Part shown: piece after piece, positions 10,515-19,298 of the stretch | Numbering within the stretch: the first letter of the stretch is position 1 | How the letters are laid out: every line of letters begins with the position of its first letter | Assembly (NCBI GenBank): GCA_025358305.1 | Contig: JANYJZ010000005.1 | Coordinates: 62,001 to 126,000 of the forward strand | From: Ignavibacteriota bacterium | GTDB lineage: Bacteria; Bacteroidota; Ignavibacteria; UBA10030; SZUA-254 | Length of the DNA: 64,000 nt | Direction of reading: 5' to 3' | Made by a program: the position numbers and the translations under genes | Notes under the pieces: model-generated | What the model was told of the DNA's origin: nothing | Seen by the model: the letters and a program-made list of their open reading frames with translations, nothing else | The model's database searches: none

Positions 10515-10720
10515 GTCCCCAGGCGCGCTGGCGCATTCCACTGCAAAAAACGGATGAGGCCACGGTGGCCGTCAGGGCTCGGGCAGAATGCTCAGATCTT
10601 GGGGGATGGGGAGGTCTAGAGGATATCGGTGCTGTTCAGCCAGAGCTGAATTGCCTGGAGGAATCGCTCGCGCCAGACGCGGGCTTCGCCCGCCAGTTTG
10701 GCGGCAAGGGGGGCAAAAAA

Positions 10721-10884
10721 ATGCGTGCCCCGGGCGATTGTACCAAGGGGAGGCGACTCGGTGACAATGTGGGTGCCCAGGGCACGCGAATGGTGTTGCG
10801 ACATGAGCGGTGAAGCATTCTGTGAGCCCAGCTGTCGGATCAGGGGGAGGCGACCTGATGGCGACGTGGGGGCCGGGCTCACAA
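10721..10884 (-). ncRNA. candidate tandem two-stem-loop structured RNA (sRNA or 3'-UTR element) with C-rich loops
   Basis: Two units (10821-10883 and 10723-10787) fold into the same three-stem hairpin with compensatory differences and an identical 11-nt loop GTCGCCTCCCC; the last unit is followed by ATTTTTTT on the minus strand. Confidence 0.5.
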
Positions 10885-10915
10885 GATGCGATTCACGTGT
10901 CATGACCATGACCTC

Positions 10916-11335
10916 TCAGTGCTCGTCCAGGCCGTTCGGTACGTCGAATGGAAAATCTTGGTTCATCGCCATCCTACCGAGGACCTGTGTGATCTTCTCA
11001 AAATCCCTTGATTTATCAAAAAAGTAGTCTGCGCCGGCTTCGACGCACTCCTTCCGGATCTGCACGAACGGAAAGTTCGTGAACATGATCGCGATCGGCG
11101 AGGGGTGCAGTTTCTTGAGCTCCCTCAACAGGTCGATCCCGCTGCCGCCCGGCATCTGGACATCAAGGATGACGACGTCGGGTCTCAGGGTAAGGATCGC
11201 AGCGCTCGCGTCCACGCTGTTCGGGGCATGACCGACGATGGTCACGTTTTGTAGATCGCTCAGCATCGTCATGATCCGAGCCCGGACGATCAGAGAGTCG
11301 TCCACGATGAATACGGTGATCGCTGTTGTCCTCAT
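10916..11335 (-). CDS. single-domain (REC-only) response regulator
   Basis: VFIVDDSLIVRARIMTML...PDVVILDVQMPGGSGIDLLRELK; start taken at MRTTAITVF. Confidence 0.85.
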   Translation of the reverse strand: MRTTAITVFIVDDSLIVRARIMTMLSDLQNVTIVGHAPNSVDASAAILTLRPDVVILDVQMPGGSGIDLLRELKKLHPSPIAIMFTNFPFVQIRKECVEAGADYFFDKSRDFEKITQVLGRMAMNQDFPFDVPNGLDEH

Positions 11336-11482
11336 CTGGGTTGTCAATGGGCTTCCCCGCCTGCAGTATGGTACGAATTCGGCGGTTTGAAGAACATAGG
11401 ACGCGTGCGGATTTTTACGTAGGATATCGCCCAACCGGGTGTCGGTGTTTGTCCTACAAGGGGGGACGAACGAACGCTGGGG

Positions 11483-12124
11483 TCAGTTCGTCAGCTGGTT
11501 ATTCACGGCGTAGCGAATGAGTTCGGCGGTCGTCGAGCATTTCATCTTCTCCAGGATCCGGGTCCGGTACGTGCTGATGGTCTTCACGCTCAGGGAAAGC
11601 TCCGCGGCGGCTTCGGAGACCGATCTCCCCTTGGCGATAAGGAGGAGCACCTGGAATTCACGGTCGGAAAGGAGCTCGTGGGGGAGCCGCTTCCGGTCGG
11701 CCGACAGATCGTCAATGATGAGCTCGCTCAACGAGGCACTGAGGTACTTCCGCCCGGCCAGGATCGTGTGCACCGCATCGACGATCTCGTCCGACGGCGA
11801 GTCCTTGTTGAGGTATCCCGAGGCGCCGAGCCGCAGGACCCGGACCGCGAACTGCTCTTCGGGGTGCATCGTCAGGATCAGGACCGGGAGCTCGGGGTAG
11901 AGCCGCTTGATGTCCGACAGGGTGTCGAGACCGCTCTTCCCGGGGAGATTGATGTCGAGGATGACGAGATGAAAGGAGTGTTGCGAGAGGAATTCCATCG
12001 CCTCCGCCGCAGTGCCCGCCTCGCCGGTGACGGAGAGGCCCGCGGTCTCGTCGATGATGCGCTTGAGCCCCTGGCGCACGATGACGTGGTCGTCGACGAT
12101 GAGGATGTGCTTAGCTGCCTTCAT
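11483..12124 (-). CDS. NarL/FixJ-family response regulator
   Basis: ILIVDDHVIVRQGLKRII...VILDINLPGKSGLDTL; C-term HTH LSDREFQVLLLIAKGRSVSEAAAELSLSVKTISTYRTRILEKM. Confidence 0.9.
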   Translation of the reverse strand: MKAAKHILIVDDHVIVRQGLKRIIDETAGLSVTGEAGTAAEAMEFLSQHSFHLVILDINLPGKSGLDTLSDIKRLYPELPVLILTMHPEEQFAVRVLRLGASGYLNKDSPSDEIVDAVHTILAGRKYLSASLSELIIDDLSADRKRLPHELLSDREFQVLLLIAKGRSVSEAAAELSLSVKTISTYRTRILEKMKCSTTAELIRYAVNNQLTN

Positions 12125-13424
12125 GCGGCTTCTCCAGAGGTAAGACGATGCGCGCGGTCGTCCCCGCGCCGGGTGTTCCCGTGATCTCGACGGTCCCGCC
12201 GAACTGCGATGCGCGCTCCCTGATGCCGAGGATGCCGAACGATTTGAGCACGGCGAGGTTGTCCCGTGAAATCCCCTTCCCATTATCGATGACTTCGAGA
12301 ACGACGGAGCCGCTCTCCTGGATGAGGAGGATGCGCACCTTTGTTGCGTGCGCGTGCCGGGCGACGTTCGTCAGCGCTTCCTGGAGGATGCGGAAGACGG
12401 CCGTTGACCGCTGGTCGTCGAGGACGACGGCCTCCGGCCGGAAGGTCACGCTGCATGTGATGCCGGTATGGTGCTCGAACTCCTGCGCCTGCCACTCGAT
12501 GGCGGCCTGGATGCCGAGATTGTCGAGGACGCCCGGGCGGAGTTCCGTGGCGATCCTGCGGATCGATTTGATCGCGGAGTCGATAAGTTGCGTCATTTCC
12601 TGCGTCTTCTCGGCGAACATCGGCACGCCTGCCGGCAGTTTCTTCTCCAGCCAGGAGACATCCATCTTGAGTCCGGTCATCGCCTGGCCGAGCTCGTCGT
12701 GGATCTCGCGCGCGATACGGGTACGCTCCTCTTCCCGTGCGGATTCGACGTACGCGGCAAGCTTCCGGAGTTCGGCCTGCGATTGAAGGATCTGCTGTTC
12801 CGCGTGCTTCCTTCCACTGATGTCCTGCATCGAGCCGACCATGCGGTGTGCGACGGCCGCCGGGTCGCGGATGACGAACCCGCGGTCGAGGATGTAGGCG
12901 AACGTGCCGTCGGCCCGCTCGTAGCGGTACTCGTCCGACCATGTGCTTCCCCCGGTGTCGATGAGGCGGTGAATGCCGGCGATGATGCGCTCCTTGTCCT
13001 GGGGATGGAGATGCGTATACCAGCCAGTGATGTCGGGCGGTACATTGATCCTGTCGTGGCCGAAGAGCGTATAATAGTTCTGATTCCACCAGAGTGCGTT
13101 CGTGTCGAGGTTCCAGTCCCATACGACGTCGTTCGTTGCGTCGGAGACCAGCTGAAGACGTTCCTGGCTCTCCACGATCGTGCGGGAAAAAAGTTCCCGT
13201 TCGGTCGAATACCGGCGGATAAGAACGAACAGGAGCGTGCCTGTGAAGGCGACGTAGAGCCATCCCTTCAAGGTCTGCATATGCGACAGGACGACCGGGT
13301 CGCTGACGACCGATTCGAGGATGTTGTCCGACAGGAGGATCCAGAGGGCGCCGACGATCATGTAGATGAGAACGATCCTGAGAGCGGGAAGTCGCGGGCT
13401 GTCGCTGTGTGTTTCGTGGGTCAT
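12111..13424 (-). CDS. membrane PAS sensor histidine kinase, HisKA_3 (NarX/DegS-like)
   Basis: Two N-terminal TM segments, PAS domain, REIHDELGQAMTGLKMDVSWLEKKL, ATPase VIDNGKGI; overlaps the regulator start. Confidence 0.9.
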   Translation of the reverse strand: MTHETHSDSPRLPALRIVLIYMIVGALWILLSDNILESVVSDPVVLSHMQTLKGWLYVAFTGTLLFVLIRRYSTERELFSRTIVESQERLQLVSDATNDVVWDWNLDTNALWWNQNYYTLFGHDRINVPPDITGWYTHLHPQDKERIIAGIHRLIDTGGSTWSDEYRYERADGTFAYILDRGFVIRDPAAVAHRMVGSMQDISGRKHAEQQILQSQAELRKLAAYVESAREEERTRIAREIHDELGQAMTGLKMDVSWLEKKLPAGVPMFAEKTQEMTQLIDSAIKSIRRIATELRPGVLDNLGIQAAIEWQAQEFEHHTGITCSVTFRPEAVVLDDQRSTAVFRILQEALTNVARHAHATKVRILLIQESGSVVLEVIDNGKGISRDNLAVLKSFGILGIRERASQFGGTVEITGTPGAGTTARIVLPLEKPHEGS

Positions 13425-13757
13425 GGTTTCTCATCATCACCGCATTGTCGACGGAGGGGAATCGCACCGAGCCGGCACATCGTCAACGCGAACGACCGAT
13501 GTGCTGGGAATTCAGGATCGGTGCATCCTTGATTCGTGTCACAGAGTACACTTCGGAGTGATGTGGGGAGGCCTCATTCCCACGCGGCCATTCCGATGCA
13601 TGAATGTACGATATGCCTCCATGAAAGGCAATACGTACGCCTCAGAACGCCTCCACATCAGAACGCCTCCACCCTCCAGAAAAGGGTCCGTCCGGCGTAC
13701 TTTTTCCATCCGCGGCCAAGGAAGTTGGCTTCGGGAACGATAATTTTCGCCGTTGAG

Positions 13758-13786
13758 TTGCAACTCTACGCATTAATTGCTACATT
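13758..13786 (+). promoter_or_regulatory. putative sigma70-like promoter with palindrome over -35
   Basis: TTGCAA-17-TACATT; perfect palindrome GAGTTGCAACTC at 13755-13766. Confidence 0.4.
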
Positions 13787-13899
13787 ATCGCCGTAATCGC
13801 CCGCTTATGGCGGATCTCTCACGACCGGGTATCGCTCGGTGCGCGAAAGACCCGATCGTGCGGGGCTTCTGAGAGTCCGAATTCCTTTCTCTGTCGTTC

Positions 13900-13989
13900 G
13901 GAGAGGTGGGTGAGCGGCTTAAACCAGCGGTTTGCTAAACCGCCATACGGGGTTAACCTGTATCGAGAGTTCAAATCTCTCCCTCTCCG
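13900..13989 (+). tRNA. tRNA-Ser(GCT)
   Basis: Acceptor GGAGAGG/CCTCTCC; anticodon arm GCGGT-TTGCTAA-ACCGC; long variable arm; T-arm GAGAG-TTCAAAT-CTCTC; CCA not encoded. Confidence 0.95.
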
Positions 13990-14061
13990 CAAGTACGCTT
14001 CACACAGGAGATCCGACCGTGTGCATCATGCGCTTCTAGAGGACATCGCGTGATGACGGTA

Positions 14062-14090
14062 TTGCGGTTGAACCGCCGGCGCAATATAAT
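14062..14090 (+). promoter_or_regulatory. putative promoter of micro-operon
   Basis: TTGCGG-17-TATAAT; perfect -10 hexamer. Confidence 0.5.
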
Positions 14091-14211
14091 ACAGAAGAAT
14101 CGGCAGGAAGGTGCAGTGTTGTGTCGGCGGGAGGGCCTGTACCGACGGTGGAAATGTGCATTTCTGAACTCTGTGGTAGTTGTGCGGGCGTGTCTTTCAC
14201 TGGAGGCATAC

Positions 14212-14328
14212 ATGAGTTCCGCAGATGACAGTCTCATCGTTTTCGAATATCCTGCATCCCCTTTTCAACCGCGATCGACTGACGCGGTGACATCCTGCGT
14301 ACGGCTCGCTCGCACAGCTACAATGTGA
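14212..14328 (+). CDS. small ORF, 38 aa
   Basis: SD GGAGG upstream of ATG; MSSADDSLIVFEYPASPFQPRSTDAVTSCVRLARTATM. Confidence 0.35.
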   Translation: MSSADDSLIVFEYPASPFQPRSTDAVTSCVRLARTATM

Positions 14329-14392
14329 AGCATGACAGGGCCGCCGCACGGCGGACCTGTCAAGGCGTTGCATCTTTATTCCGGAGGCGTTC

Positions 14393-14617
14393 ATGCAGAA
14401 TCGTACAACCCGCTCCACGCGTAAGATCGAGGATGATATCGCGAAGTTGCCCGTGAGCAGGCAGCGGAAATATCAACTCCGGAAGCGGGCATGCTCGCTC
14501 TGCATCATCTGTGGTCAGGAAAGCTACTCGGACACCTCGTTTTGTCTCAATCACAATCTCAAGCGCGGGATCGTCCGGCCCGGACGCAACGGGCACAGGC
14601 GGGTCTCGGTCGGCTGA
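14393..14617 (+). CDS. 74-aa cysteine-rich protein, probable zinc-binding
   Basis: SD CCGGAGGCG; CSLCIICGQESYSDTSFCLNH has a Cys/His arrangement typical of zinc knuckles. Confidence 0.6.
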   Translation: MQNRTTRSTRKIEDDIAKLPVSRQRKYQLRKRACSLCIICGQESYSDTSFCLNHNLKRGIVRPGRNGHRRVSVG

Positions 14618-14675
14618 GGACGAAGGGAACGGCGGTCATTCGCCGCGTCACGTTCTCCCTGGGAGGTGCCTCACG

Positions 14676-14768
14676 ATGGTGAACATCCGTTACTTCCTTC
14701 CCGCACCCGCCCGCTGCCACTGCCGATCGTGGATTGATGGAGAGTGTGCCAAGCTGAGCTTGGCATGA
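14676..14768 (+). CDS. small ORF, 30 aa
   Basis: SD GGGAGG 10 nt before ATG; MVNIRYFLPAPARCHCRSWIDGECAKLSLA. Confidence 0.3.
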   Translation: MVNIRYFLPAPARCHCRSWIDGECAKLSLA

Positions 14769-14806
14769 GGGTTCATCGTTCCACGACATACTCTCTCTCT
14801 TGGAAA

Positions 14807-14836
14807 AGGCCCCAACCGGGGCCTTTATTTTTTTTT
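14807..14836 (+). terminator. intrinsic terminator
   Basis: AGGCCCC-AACC-GGGGCCT followed by TTATTTTTTTTTT. Confidence 0.9.
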
Positions 14837-14888
14837 GGGCCGCGAATGCGGACACTTTCAGGGAAACCCCGGAATTTCCCCATGCGGG

Positions 14889-14917
14889 TTGCATTTCAGG
14901 GCGGTGCTTCTTATATT
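14889..14917 (+). promoter_or_regulatory. putative promoter of gltX leader or sRNA
   Basis: TTGCAT-17-TATATT. Confidence 0.4.
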
Positions 14918-15084
14918 TCAGGCGAAGAAAGCACCCGCGCCGATCTGAATGTCACTCACGACGGCTCACGGTTCGAAGGGAAGCACGCCCGCGGCGGCGA
15001 TGTGAGAGCATCCCGGTCGATCATTGGTTTCGTCGTGGTCTCCTCGGCTCGCCTGTGTTCAACATTCGGAATCCACGAATGGCC

Positions 15085-15109
15085 ATCCCCTGACTTCGGG
15101 GATTTTTTA
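15085..15109 (+). terminator. intrinsic terminator directly upstream of gltX
   Basis: ATCCCC-TGACTTC-GGGGAT then TTTTTTATTTATTTT. Confidence 0.75.
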
Positions 15110-15128
15110 TTTATTTTCATGAAGCGCT

Positions 15129-16595
15129 ATGTCTTCCCCCGCAGTACGTGTCCGTTTCGCTCCCAGCCCGACTGGGTTTCTCCACGTCGGAGGCCTTCGG
15201 ACCGCATTGTATAATTATCTCTTCGCCCGCCGTACGAACGGCGTCTTCATCCTCCGGATCGAGGACACGGACCGCGCCAGATACGTCGAAGGGGCAGTGG
15301 AGAATCTCGTTTCCACGCTCCGATGGGCGGGGATCGACTTCGACGAGGGACCCGGCAAGGACGGCGGCGTTGGGCCGTATGTCCAGTCCGAGCGCCTCGA
15401 GATCTATCGGAAGCATGCAGAGTCGCTCTTCGCGAGCGGGAACGCGTATTACTGCTTCTGCACCTCGGTGCGCCTGGAGGAGATGCGAAAGCAACAGGAC
15501 GCGCTGCGGCTTCCCCCGAAGTACGACCGCCACTGTGCGAAGCTGACGCCGGACGAGGTGTCGGCGCTCATCGCGGCAGGGACGCCCCGTGTGCTCCGGT
15601 TGCGCGTTCCGGTCGGCGCGACGATACGATTCCACGACGTCATTCGGGACGACGTGGAGTTCTCGAGCGACGCGATCGACGACCAGGTCCTCATAAAGTC
15701 CGACGGCTATCCGACATATCACCTCGCCAACGTCGTCGACGACCATCTCATGAAGGTCACCCACGTCATTCGGGGCGAAGAGTGGCTTTCGAGCACGCCG
15801 AAGCACATACTGCTCTACGGATACTTCGGCTGGGAGAAGCCCGTCTTTGCGCACCTGCCGCTGCTCCTGAATCCGGACCGTTCGAAGCTCAGCAAGCGCC
15901 AGGGCGATGTTGCGGTGGAGGAGTACCGCGCGAAGCAGTACCTCCGTGAGGCGCTCGTGAACTTCGTGGCCCTCCTGGGCTGGAACCCGGGGGATGACCG
16001 CGAGATCTTTCAGATGGAGGAACTCATCAAGGAGTTCTCGTTGGAGCGTGTCGGCAAGTCTGGGGCGATCTTCAACCAGACGAAGCTCGGCTGGCTCAAC
16101 GAACAGCACCTCCGGTCCAAGTCCGACCGCGAGCTCCTCGGCATGCTCCAGTGCGAGCTTGCCGGTTCGCCCTTCAAGGAGAAGACTTTCCCTGATGCGT
16201 ACCTCCTCAGCGTCATCACGGTCATGAGAGAGAGGGTCTCGTTCATGCGGGATTTCGTCGAGAAGGGCGCCTACTTCTTCGAAGCGCCTGCGTCGTACGA
16301 GGAGGAGATGGTCCGGAAGCGATGGACGTCCGAATCCGCAGGGCAGATGGAGCATCTTGTGCGGGAGTTCTCTCTTCTCACAGTTCCGGGACCCGCCGAA
16401 TTCGAGTCCGCGCTCCATCGCTCGGCGCAGTCGCTCGGTGTCGGAAATGGGGTCCTCATCCACGGCGTGCGGCTTGCCGTTTCCGGCGTCAGTGGGGGGC
16501 CCGGAATCTACGAGATCCTCGCGATCCTCGGGAAGGACGAAACGATCACGCGCATTCGCGCGGCGATCAGCCGTCTCGCTCCGACAGCCCGGTAA
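15129..16595 (+). CDS. gltX: glutamate--tRNA ligase
   Basis: VRFAPSPTGFLHVGGLRTALYNYLFAR; KLSKRQGDVAVEEY. Confidence 0.97.
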   Translation: MSSPAVRVRFAPSPTGFLHVGGLRTALYNYLFARRTNGVFILRIEDTDRARYVEGAVENLVSTLRWAGIDFDEGPGKDGGVGPYVQSERLEIYRKHAESLFASGNAYYCFCTSVRLEEMRKQQDALRLPPKYDRHCAKLTPDEVSALIAAGTPRVLRLRVPVGATIRFHDVIRDDVEFSSDAIDDQVLIKSDGYPTYHLANVVDDHLMKVTHVIRGEEWLSSTPKHILLYGYFGWEKPVFAHLPLLLNPDRSKLSKRQGDVAVEEYRAKQYLREALVNFVALLGWNPGDDREIFQMEELIKEFSLERVGKSGAIFNQTKLGWLNEQHLRSKSDRELLGMLQCELAGSPFKEKTFPDAYLLSVITVMRERVSFMRDFVEKGAYFFEAPASYEEEMVRKRWTSESAGQMEHLVREFSLLTVPGPAEFESALHRSAQSLGVGNGVLIHGVRLAVSGVSGGPGIYEILAILGKDETITRIRAAISRLAPTAR

Positions 16596-16630
16596 CGAAG
16601 GAACAATTGAACACCAACATCACGTAGGTC

Positions 16631-18328
16631 ATGGCGGACAGCACGCAAGAGCAGGGTGGAGCGTCCCCTGCGGCAAAACCTTTGAACTTCATACAGGAGA
16701 TCGTCGAGGCCGACATCCAGGCGGGAAAAAACGCGGGGGCCGTTCAGACGCGATTCCCTCCCGAGCCGAATGGTTACCTCCACATCGGCCATGCGAAATC
16801 CATCTGCCTGAATTTCGGGATCGCGAGGGATTACCACGGCTCCTGCAATCTCCGGTTTGACGACACGAACCCCGTCAAGGAGGACGTCGAGTACGTCGAC
16901 TCCATCCGGGAGGACATTCGCTGGCTCGGTTTCGACTGGGGCGGCCGGGAATTCTACGCCTCCGATTACTTCCACCAGCTCGCCGTCTACGCTGTGCAAC
17001 TCATCACGGCGGGGCACGCGTTCGTCTGCGACCTCACGGCCGAGGAGATCCGGCAGAGCCGCGGCACGCTCACGGAACCGGGCACGGAAAGCCCGTATCG
17101 CGACAGACCGGTCGATGAGAATCTCACACTCTTCTCGCAGATGCGAGCGGGGGAGTTCCCTGACGGCGCACGGACGCTCCGGGCGAAGATCGACATGGCG
17201 TCGCCGAATATCAACCTCCGGGATCCGGTCATGTACCGCATTCTCCGGGCCGAGCACCACAGGACGGGAAACACATGGTGCATCTATCCGACGTACGACT
17301 GGGCCCACGGGCAGTCTGACTCCATCGAGCGCATCACCCACTCCGTCTGTACGCTGGAGTTCGAGGACCATCGTCCGCTCTACGACTGGTATATCCGGGA
17401 ACTCGGCATCCACCACCCGCAGCAGATCGAGTTCGCCCGCCTGAATCTGACGTATACGGTCATGAGCAAGCGAAAACTCCTCCAACTCGTCGAAGAGAAA
17501 GTCGTCAACGGCTGGGATGATCCGCGGATGCCCACGATCTGCGGACTTCGCCGACGGGGGTTCACGCCGGAGTCGATCAGGCTTTTCGCTGAACGCATCG
17601 GCGTCTCCAAGCGCGAGACGATGATCGACGTGTCGACCCTCGAGGATTGCGTCCGGGAGGACCTCAACAAGCGGGCTCGCCGAGTTCTGGCGGTCCTGCG
17701 TCCGCTGAAGGTCGTGATCGACAATTATCCCGAAGAGAAGGTCGAAGATCTCGATGCGGTGAACAATCCTGAGGACCCTTCCGCGGGCTCACGCACGGTC
17801 CCTTTTTCGCGGGAGTTGTACATCGAACAGGATGATTTCCGCGAGATCGCTCCGCCGAAGTATTTCCGACTTACTCCCGGGGCCGAGGTGCGGCTGCGGT
17901 ACGCATATATCATCAAGTGCGTGAGCGTGGTGAAAGATTCTTCCTCCGGCGAGGTCGCCGAGGTCCACTGCACCTATGATCCGGAGACGCGCAGCGGCAT
18001 GGCGAACAGCGGCAGAAAGGTGAAAGGGACGATTCACTGGGTGTCCGCCCGTCACGCTCTCGACGTCGAAGTGCGCCTTTATGACCGCCTCCTTCTCGCC
18101 GCCGAAGCCGGTGGCGATGACTGGAAGGACCGCCTCAACCCCGATTCACTCTCGGTGCTTAACGGCTGCAAGGCGGAACCATCCCTTGCCCAATCGACGA
18201 TCGGTGACCTCTTCCAGTTTGAGCGGTTGGGGTACTTTTGCCCCGACCGCGACGGCTCGAACGGACGGCCCGTCTTCAACCGGACTGTCACGCTGCGGGA
18301 CACCTGGGCGAAGTTGCAGAAAGGGTGA
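16631..18328 (+). CDS. glnS: glutamine--tRNA ligase
   Basis: [52 protein letters not shown]. Confidence 0.97.
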   Translation: MADSTQEQGGASPAAKPLNFIQEIVEADIQAGKNAGAVQTRFPPEPNGYLHIGHAKSICLNFGIARDYHGSCNLRFDDTNPVKEDVEYVDSIREDIRWLGFDWGGREFYASDYFHQLAVYAVQLITAGHAFVCDLTAEEIRQSRGTLTEPGTESPYRDRPVDENLTLFSQMRAGEFPDGARTLRAKIDMASPNINLRDPVMYRILRAEHHRTGNTWCIYPTYDWAHGQSDSIERITHSVCTLEFEDHRPLYDWYIRELGIHHPQQIEFARLNLTYTVMSKRKLLQLVEEKVVNGWDDPRMPTICGLRRRGFTPESIRLFAERIGVSKRETMIDVSTLEDCVREDLNKRARRVLAVLRPLKVVIDNYPEEKVEDLDAVNNPEDPSAGSRTVPFSRELYIEQDDFREIAPPKYFRLTPGAEVRLRYAYIIKCVSVVKDSSSGEVAEVHCTYDPETRSGMANSGRKVKGTIHWVSARHALDVEVRLYDRLLLAAEAGGDDWKDRLNPDSLSVLNGCKAEPSLAQSTIGDLFQFERLGYFCPDRDGSNGRPVFNRTVTLRDTWAKLQKG

Positions 18329-18408
18329 GGACGAGCCATCGTACGGCCACCCGAATCTTGACTCTCATGCCGGAAAGCAATATATTTTGCAGAGTTTTTT
18401 AACCTCCT

Positions 18409-18777
18409 ATGTCTGACCGCGCGATTATCCGGATCCGGAATGCTTCGTTCTATGCCTATCACGGCGTTCAGAGTGATGAACAGTCCATGGGGGGGAAGTT
18501 CGAAATCGACGTGGATGCGCACGCGGACATCCTCGCCGCCATGCAGGGCGACAACCTGAAGCGGACCGTCGATTACGAGGCCCTCTACCGGCTGGTGACG
18601 GAGCACGTGACTTCGAGGAAGTACTACCTCATTGAGGCGCTCGCTTATGCGATCGTCGAAGGGGTGCTCCGTGAGTTCCCCATCGTAGACCTGGTCACTG
18701 TACGTGTGAGAAAACCTCACCCTCCCGTCAAGGGAGTCGTCGATTATGCTGAAGTAGAGGTCTCGGGACACCGCTAA
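18409..18777 (+). CDS. folB: dihydroneopterin aldolase
   Basis: IIRIRNASFYAYHGVQSDEQSMGGKFEIDVD...TVDYEALYRLV. Confidence 0.9.
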   Translation: MSDRAIIRIRNASFYAYHGVQSDEQSMGGKFEIDVDAHADILAAMQGDNLKRTVDYEALYRLVTEHVTSRKYYLIEALAYAIVEGVLREFPIVDLVTVRVRKPHPPVKGVVDYAEVEVSGHR

Positions 18778-18782
18778 CGCCT

Positions 18783-19286
18783 ATGTACCACGTCTACCTT
18801 TCATTGGGCTCAAACCTCGGGAACCGCGAGCAGTATCTCGCCGATGCGCTTGAGGGGATCAGGGGGATCGCCACGGTCGACTGCCAGTCCTCCGTGTACG
18901 AAACGGAGCCGGTGGCAATGCTCGACGATGCGGACCCGTTCCTGAACATGGCCGTCGGCATTCAGACGACCGATGACCCGCCGCTCCTTCTCGTCCAGTT
19001 GAAGAAGATCGAGAGGAAGCTGGGGCGAAAGGGCTCTTCGCACAGAATGTCGCGGAGCATCGACATCGATATCGTTCTCTACCGCGGCCTGGCCTATGAG
19101 GATCATACGGTCACGGTCCCGCATCCAGCGCTGACGCACCGGCGATTCGTCCTGGAGCCTTTGCACGAGATCGCGCCGATGGCGGTTCACCCGGTCCTGG
19201 AAAAGACCATCGCCTCGCTGCTCCGTCTCTGCCATGACCGGCACCGCGTCATGAAATTCGATTCATTTCTCATACCGACACCATAA
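18783..19286 (+). CDS. folK: 2-amino-4-hydroxy-6-hydroxymethyldihydropteridine pyrophosphokinase
   Basis: VYLSLGSNLGNREQYL; SRSIDIDIVLY; VPHPALTHRRFVLEPL. Confidence 0.93.
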   Translation: MYHVYLSLGSNLGNREQYLADALEGIRGIATVDCQSSVYETEPVAMLDDADPFLNMAVGIQTTDDPPLLLVQLKKIERKLGRKGSSHRMSRSIDIDIVLYRGLAYEDHTVTVPHPALTHRRFVLEPLHEIAPMAVHPVLEKTIASLLRLCHDRHRVMKFDSFLIPTP

Positions 19287-19298
19287 CCCCGTGACCCA

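Noticed and set aside
10616-10909. 97-aa minus ORF covering the tandem stem-loops
   Set aside because: The two repeat units encode unrelated peptides, and conservation is of base-pairing and loop rather than protein. Coding not excluded but less likely.
12283-13467. 394-aa ORF in another frame over the histidine kinase
   Set aside because: R/P/H-rich shadow frame; true frame has PAS, HisKA_3 and ATPase motifs.
14924-15128. T-box riboswitch controlling gltX
   Set aside because: No recognisable T-box consensus (AGGGTGGNACCGCG) in the leader.
14744-15214. 156-aa ORF spanning the gltX leader
   Set aside because: Runs through two intrinsic terminators and overlaps gltX out of frame; no SD.
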